A DNA stretch of 64,000 bases from Bryoerythrophyllum caledonicum (Eukaryota > Streptophyta > Bryopsida > Pottiales > Pottiaceae). The translations under genes were made by a program, and so were the position numbers. Positions within the stretch are counted from its first letter, which is position 1. The number at the start of each line of letters is the position of its first letter. The notes beneath the pieces were generated by a model. That model ran no database searches, was not told the DNA's origin, and saw only the letters and a list, made by a program, of their open reading frames with translations. Below, in pieces: positions 57,716 through 64,000 of the stretch. The stretch spans positions 23,719,406 through 23,783,405 of the forward strand of contig OZ020514.1 of NCBI GenBank assembly GCA_963971425.1. The letters are read 5' to 3'.

Positions 57716-59105
57716 TCAGGTACCTAATAATTCCTTGATGGTCCTCACTCCTGTGTCGTGAATGAGTTTCCAATGCTTGTACGCAGGTAAAGCTTTTGTC
57801 AATATATCTGCTATGTTGTGAGCGGATTCGATTATTTGCATTTCAATTTGCCCAGACTCTATAAGGTCTTGTATAAATCCAAAAATGTGTGGACTAATGT
57901 GTTTGATGCGGTAAGCCTTGATGAAGCCGGATGTTAGCTGATCAATGCATGCGGCGTTGTCCTCAAAAATGATCGTCGGTTTCTTCTCCAGGTTCAAGCC
58001 GCACTACTTGGAGATGACTTGATGATTCTCAACCATACAACTTCTCGTGTGGCTTTGTGGAATGCCAGTAGCTCTGCTTGGTTTGTTGATGTTGCAGTTA
58101 TAGTTTGTTTGACCAAAATCCATGAGATCGGTGCTCCATTCTTCATGAAAATCTAACCGGTCTATGACTTCCTTGAGATTCTGTCTGTCTTGAATCCGGA
58201 GACGGCATAGCCGATGATTTCAATTGATTTGCCTCTCCTGAAACGCAGTCTGAGGTCCTCAATGCCTCTCAGGTACCGTAGTAGGTGCTTGACGCCGTTC
58301 CAATGTCGAGCTGCTTGTTTTTTACTGTGTCTCGCCAAAACGTTGGTGGCAAATGCAATGTCTGGACGTGTGTGGGTGGCAAGATAGAGTAGGACGCCAA
58401 CAGCCATGAGATACCCTGATCTGTCGACTTCTTCTTCTTTCTCCTTGCATGGTCCGTAGAGATCCTCATTGGTTTTGCTTTGTTCAATCATTGGTGCCGC
58501 CATTGGGTGAGCTGGTCTATGTTGAAACTATGTTGAACCATTGGGTGAGCTGGTCAACAAGCAGCTTCTTGACGTAAGTTTCTTGGTGGAGTAGAATGCT
58601 TCCATCAAAGAGATGGCGGATCTCTAGTCCTAGGCAAAAGGTAGTTCTCCCCAATAATTTCATCTCAAACGTTGATGTCAGTATACTTTCAACGTGTGAA
58701 CAAAGAGTTTTTGTTCCTACCAGGTTTAGATCATCTACGTATACAGCTAGAATAATAAAGCTTGAGCTATCTCGGAGAACAATGACACATGGGAGGGCCG
58801 GATGGTTTGTGAAACCATGAGATAACAAAAAGGTGCAGAGATGGTGGTAACACATACGTGTGGCTTGTTTGAGGCCATACAGAGCTTTGTGTAGCTTCAG
58901 CCCTGAGTATTTTCCTTGCTCGGGGAGGGTGCTTTCAACAGGAAAGTCCGGTGGTGGCCATATATGAATTTCGGCATCTAGATTTCCTATAGGTATGTCA
59001 TAACTACGTCGAGTAGTTGGGTTTCTAGTGATAGTTGGACAGCTAGACTCAAAATATATCTAAATGAGGTGCTATCCATCATAGGGGAGAAAGTATGTTT
59101 GAAAA
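57716..59105 (-). pseudogene. Ty1/copia-type pol fragment (reverse transcriptase and RNase H)
   Basis: Reading leftward: TFSPMMDSTSFRYILS (about 59090), IHIWPPPDFPVES, LHKALYGLKQATRM (58880), then VYVDDLNLVG (58720), the YVDD active site of reverse transcriptase. FCLGLEI, YLMAVGVLLYLATHTRPDIAFATNVLARHS and HLLRYLRG follow. The RNase H end has IIFEDNAACIDQL and NIADILTKALP, with stop at 57716. Frame breaks near 58990, 58505 and 58160. Integrase, gag and LTRs are absent. The 5' side is cut off where C2 begins. Confidence 0.9.
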
Positions 59106-61896
59106 CTCGTGTTGCAGTTTGTAGAGACTGTATTCCTCCGGAATGCACCTAATTGTCACTAAATGCTTCCAAAGTAACCGCTTCGGTTTCGTTCCCACAG
59201 TGACCTAATGTTCTTTTCCAAATATTCCCAATATCCAAACTACCGCAACAATCGTTCAAGGGTTAGCTATGCTCTTTACTTACGTATTATGGATCCGGAT
59301 CCCTCCGGTGTCCGGATTTTCTACAACGGCTTCTGGAAATAGTTTCCAGAAGTCCGGAGGGTAGTTTGATTTGTCTCTATTCCTCCTAAGAGAGTCTTTT
59401 GGAGTTTTTAAGCGAGTGTTCAAAGTCCACTAATCATGTTTTGTGTAAGCGACTCGATTTCCCAGTGCCTTGTGACTTAAAGTGGCTAGACACCCACTGC
59501 CCGGAACTTATAGTGACCGAACACCACTCTCCCTACTCTGTTAACCGGTGATTGGATTGTTGTTGCTAGACTTAGACTCTTACGACACCCGGAGGGCCTT
59601 CCGGAGGCGGTCACATAAAGTCAAGTCCTGACTACAACGACATTCCGATAAGTACGATTGTAATTCTCTAGAGCGGATGTTACCATACGCCAAGGGTATT
59701 CCGTCTAGACCTACGCATAAGGCTTTTTCCTATCTTGGGGAAGAATTTCGGCCTTGACCGGAATCCAGGTTAATACGGATACTTCCGTGTCCTAGAGATT
59801 ACCAGGAACTCCTCTGCAGTTCATTTCTTTCCCTCCTGGCTACTTCCGGACCTTGGAGTCTACCAGGCACACCTCTGCAATAGCCCTCCAGCTCTCCCAG
59901 GCAATCTCTTAACACGGATCCTGACCGGTTTTCCCTCTAGCGAACAAGATTACCACTCCACCTTGGAAAGAATCTTCACACAATCACACCTACAAGAATG
60001 GATCTATTTCGCACAATGTCTACATCCACACCAAAGTTACAAGGAAGCAAGTCTAGCAAGAAGGTTCGAAGTGTCTTCAGAGTGAGAAGAAGAAGATAAA
60101 AGGTTTTTCCCCAAAACCTCACTACTAGGTACTAACTAAGTCCCTTCTAAACTTAGCCTTCCTCCTGGCTGCACCTATTGGAAATCCGCTAGATCTTATC
60201 TAAAAGATCCGATAAATCCGGAAAAGTCCGAGATCGGATCTCAGATTCTATAATCTTGGAACAGTTTCCGGCTCCGGATTTCCTATTCTAACTACAAAAC
60301 TGGCAGTCGACTCCGTCAGCAGCTGGGTGCACTTGGAGCCCCATCGTTAATCGCTGCTGGTCCGAAATCTAAACCCAAAAAGAATGCTACAGCTAAAGTA
60401 ACCTAAGTCGGAGCACCTCGTGCCCGGTTTCTCCCACTTTTTTGCAAGGGGGAGATCTCCATCAGAGCCCGGTGCTTGTCCTTGGCCTTCTCCGCTGTTG
60501 CCGGCAAAATGTTTGTCTTCCGAGTCGACGGACCGGCTGCTGGAAAAATCCTAGTCACCGGAGATCAGGAATCCGAAGGTGGAGGTGGTTATTCCGGTGA
60601 ATCTTCCGGAATTGGCGGTGTTGGCTGCTCCAGTTCGGAAGTAGTGTTAGTCTCCCGGACCAAGTCCCTGTAGCTTCCGGAGGGACTCCCTGATCCGGGC
60701 GCTAGCCTCCGGGATACTTACTTGGAGGGTGCCTGGGGGTCGACTTCGACCGGAGGATCTAGTAGGCGCATGGTCGGTGGCGTCAGCACATCCTGGAGGT
60801 TCTTTAATATCTCACCCGTACTAGGGTTGGGAGATACAATACCTTCCGCTGGTGTCCGAGGTGATGGAATATCAAGGAACTCCGAATTCGCCGAGGTACC
60901 CGGAGCTGGAGTTGACTTGGGCTGTGGTGGTTCTGGAAGGGCCGTGGTCCATTTCGGGGTCGTAACGTCCTCCAGTACTAGGGTTGTCTGGTCTTCCAGA
61001 ACCACCTGGGTAATGTTGTTGACCAGGAGCCGCATCTGCTCCCAGGTATGGCCCATCTTCTCCGCTTGATCCAAGAGAAACCGGATGATGTTGGCCCTGG
61101 TCACCTTCTTCTCCTTCTCCACCAGTTTGGTGAAGAGTTGGCTCTGATTGACCACGTCTACCGGAAACTCTAGGGCCTTCCGAATCTCCGTCACGGCAGC
61201 CGCGGATGCATTGGCCTTTGCCTCCGCCTGTTTCCTGGCCACCACCGCCAGCTCTGCCTCCTAGCGAGCATGCGCTACCTTCTTCTCCATTTCCATGTTG
61301 GCCTTGTACATGGTGGAGATTTGAAGGTGCAACGCCTTCGTGTCACCCTCCCTTCTCCGGAGATCCTCCACTCAGTTGATAGCGTCTTCCAGCTGGCTGA
61401 CCCCTAGACTCCGGAAGACCTGCGCGACACCGATTGTGACAATAAAGTTGGTCTCCTTGAGGGCGGCCACTCTCCAGCCGACCTCGCGCAGGAGATCATC
61501 CATCTCCTTCAGCTAAGCCTTGGCATCTTCCGGATCAACCTTCTTCCTCTTTTGGATGGCTTCCGCTGAAGGCCCAGACTCGTCTTCTCCGAATGATGCG
61601 GATGGGCTGTGGATGTCCGGACTCTCCGGCACTGGCTCCTTCCGTTGAGGCCTCTTCTGAGCCCTCCGATCTCCATCTGGAGTATCCGCGGTTGATGCTT
61701 CTGGCACGGCCTCCGTTGCCCCTCCGGATTCTTCCTCTGACTCTTCACCTCCGTACTTCTGGAGGCTGAGTACTTCGTCAAACAGTCTCACCTCCGTCGG
61801 AGTGAGTTGTTGGTGGTGACAGTAGAGGTGCACCACATAGGAGGCTAGTGGGGTTGCCGATTTCTTCACCTTCTGGAGGTTGGTGTGAGCCCCCAA
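59106..61896 (-). mobile_element. Element C2, 5'-truncated relative of C1
   Basis: Inverted relative to C1. The end (GGAATAC, CTAC, AACTGCAACA on the minus strand) and about 1.3 kb of TCCGGA-rich non-coding DNA match 31053-32356. Coding parts are 61896-61513 (YVVHLYCHHQQLTPTE), frame-continuous to 61245-60718 (coiled coil QSQLFTKLVEKEKKVTRANIIRFL), with several single stops (about 61514, 61370, 61261). The match to C1 stops near 61890, inside the coding region. Confidence 0.7.
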
Positions 61897-62456
61897 AACC
61901 GCTCACGATGTCATTTGGGCTCTCGATGTCATTTGGGCATAAGATTAACTAGTTAGCATTAGGAAGTAGTAGTTAGGGTGAAATGGTTAGACTAAACCAC
62001 CTATTGTGGTTAAAGGGCTCAAAAGGCCTTTTACTTGCCATTTCCTAATTTAGAATGAGGTCATCATCCCCAATTGGAGATTTAATTTTGTTAAAAAACT
62101 AAAAAAAAAAAAATTAAAAATTAAAAAAAAAAAAACTTAGAAGACGAAAGGAATTCTTGCAAAAAGGGAGACACCTCAAACCCCATGTGTTTTTAATACA
62201 ATGGGAGGAAGGCTTGGGAAAAACAAAATAAAAAACCGAAGAGGTAAGTAAACAAATAAGTAATTAAATAAAACAAACAAAAACCAAAAGTAAACAAAAC
62301 TCGGAGTGCAACCATGATGTGGCCACTCTTGTAGTTAATCTTTTAAAAAAACCATGCACGAAGTAGTGGCACATGGCCTTGGAAGAAATTAGAAAGTTTA
62401 GATGGTGACGAGGGGAGAAATTAGCACCAATTATTGGCGATCATGGGCTGCCCTTA
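61897..62456. other. AT-rich spacer
   Basis: A-rich low-complexity runs near 62096-62135. No gene or element seen. Confidence 0.5.
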
Positions 62457-64000
62457 GTGGCATGCCCGAAGTTACCTTTAAAAACTTTTTTTATTTTAGT
62501 TTTCTTCCTTCCCCCTCGCCAACTCGGAGGAATTTTGGGTTTTTCCGGGGAATATTTCCCGGAATCTGCTGAAGAAATGCTGGACTTCCAACGTGAGTTG
62601 CGTGCGCGGCTGCCGTTGGAGCTGGAGGGTGCTGGGTTGACTGCGGACATGGAGTTGTTTTTTGGTCTTTCGTTTTTTTGTGTGGGTTTTTTTTTTGGGG
62701 TTGTTGGATCTCGCGTCTGGAGAGGAGATGGCGGAAGAGCCGCAGCGACAAGGAGTTTGAGGTGGAGTTAGCGAAGGGGAAGAGCCCGGTATTGTGCGGT
62801 AGCTATAGAGAATAGTTAGGAGACAACGCCGGAATTTGCGTAAGTACAAATCGGAGTATTCTATGTGTTCCGTGTAGTCTATGAGAGTGTATGCAATTGC
62901 CGGAAGAGTGTGTGTGTGAGAAAAGACGTGATGGTACTTTCGAGCACCGGTGGATCAGCAGTCGGTTATGAGTGACCAGGGAAAAAACTCGGATAGCCGG
63001 GCATAGCTCGGAGGCAAGATCAGAACCTGCCGAGAGAAGGACGAAGAACGACCAGAGGGAAAGCTCCGGTTGCAGGACGGAATTCGAGCAGAAGTCGGAA
63101 GCTCCGACTGGGAGATGAAGGCAGAATTCGGCAAAGGAGAAGAGCCCCAGGCTGAACGCGGCGTGCGGCTGCGGTTGTTTGCAAGAGTGGTTAGGAGAGA
63201 GCGCCGAAATCGTGTAGGTGTGAGTTGAAGTATATTGTGTGTTTCCACGTTGTCTGTGAATGTGCGTGCTAGATGTTCGAGAGTTCCGCAGGCCGGAGGG
63301 TGCGGATCCGGGAAGCCAGGGAATTGACAGCGAGCGGGTAGAGGCTGCGACCACGTGGAACGCGAAGACGGCGGCGGAGTTCAGCTGCAAAGAGTGCGAG
63401 CTCGAAGAGTGCAGGAGACTGCGGTGCCGAGTCTGAAGGAAGTGTGGAGAAGGGAAGCGCCCCACGAAGACAGGGCTGCTGGGTTCCGATCGGGAGCGCA
63501 GAAGCTGCAAGGATCAGGCCGCGGTGCGAGGAGAGCGTCGGAAGAGCGTGGGCACGATCGGAGGCAGGAAGAGCGAGACCATGGCGGAACCCTGACCATT
63601 CACCAGGGAGCTCTTTCTGTTTTTATTTATTTTTCCTCCTTGATGGTCCCTCGTGAATCCATGCTTGTGATGTGAGCCACAAGATGTCGAATGTAATTCC
63701 GTGATGTTTTGAGGCTGTTTAAACCCTTGCGGAAGCGCTGCCCGATTTTTGGCAGAATTAGATTATAGTTAGAAGAAGGTGCCACCTGAAATCAATGGAA
63801 CTAGGAGCCCTGTAAGTATGCTCAATGTGTTGGACATGTGTGAATGGAGAACGCCACAATTGGTTAAAGGCACGAAATGAAGCTGCTTCCCTTGTTAAAA
63901 TTTGAACTTGCATGAGCCGCCGCTGGCCGTCTGAATGCCGTGGGTAGTTGGGTCCTAAACTGAATTTTTATTAGTCCATCATCAAAAGCACAAAAAATCA
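62457..64000. other. Unrecognised GC-richer region with a degenerate tandem duplication
   Basis: Several overlapping open frames on both strands (62457-62771 +, 63510-62803 -, 63355-63675 +), none with a known domain, so I call no gene. 62812-62893 and 63183-63271 are similar (TTAGGAGA..GCCG, then GTGT..GTCT.TGA..GTG), an offset of about 372 bp. This suggests an ancient tandem repeat, perhaps the leader of another element beyond the window. Confidence 0.4.

Noticed and set aside
57716..61896. Copia pol and C2 as one element
   Set aside because: C1 has the same 3' end without any copia sequence after it, so the two are separate and merely abut.

Overview
The window looks like repeat-dense nuclear DNA of a plant-lineage eukaryote. 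Evidence: hAT, MULE, Ulp1 and Ty1/copia sequences of plant type, GT-AG introns, TATA boxes and AT-rich spacers. The protein styles suggest a seed-free plant or charophyte alga rather than a flowering plant, but that is a weak inference. I see no intact single-copy host gene, no rRNA or tRNA gene and no CRISPR array. Nearly every coding region is a mobile-element gene broken by nonsense codons or frameshifts.

Layout. 1-11.3 kb: a kinase-like pseudogene (-) and three paralogues of an unrecognised coiled-coil family (+), one tandemly duplicated across a 200-N assembly gap. A solo LTR with a 5-bp target duplication sits in the duplicated tail. Each promoter has the same design: a GC-rich ~21-bp minisatellite, then a TATA box, then the gene. 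11.5-15.1 kb: a hAT transposase pseudogene with the same promoter design. 15.3-20.0 kb: element A, a 5'-truncated relative of element B. 20.0-22.4 kb: a MULE transposase (+). 25.2-34.9 kb: a Ulp1-protease gene (-) interrupted by a nested unclassified element (C1, 28.7-32.4 kb). 36.6-37.9 kb: a second hAT fragment. 38.25-39.5 kb: an LTR-like segment full of short palindromes.

The standout is element B, 39,531-57,656. It is about 18.1 kb long and is bounded by 27-bp perfect terminal inverted repeats, with related subterminal motifs. It has two divergent transcription units. The leftward unit encodes, in order, a novel N-terminal region, a ParB-like domain, a DNA-methyltransferase-like domain, a Ser/Pro-rich linker with a coiled coil, and an FCP1/SCP-like HAD domain. 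The rightward unit encodes a protein with the D...QLDN...GHTHEDID pattern that I associate with DUF7869, the likely transposase. About 18 copies of a 19-bp palindrome (consensus TATCCTCGACTCGAGGATA) are scattered through both leader introns, internal introns and even exons. Element A carries two copies. This combination may be an undescribed family of large DNA transposons that carries its own DNA-binding and DNA-modifying module and its own palindromic site.

57.7-59.1 kb is a copia pol fragment, 59.1-61.9 kb a second, truncated copy of C1 (C2), and 61.9-64 kb mostly unrecognised. At least four separate repeat families here each carry their own dense palindrome (the 19-mer, CTTAAG, TCCGGA, and an ATCAA-TTGAT type).
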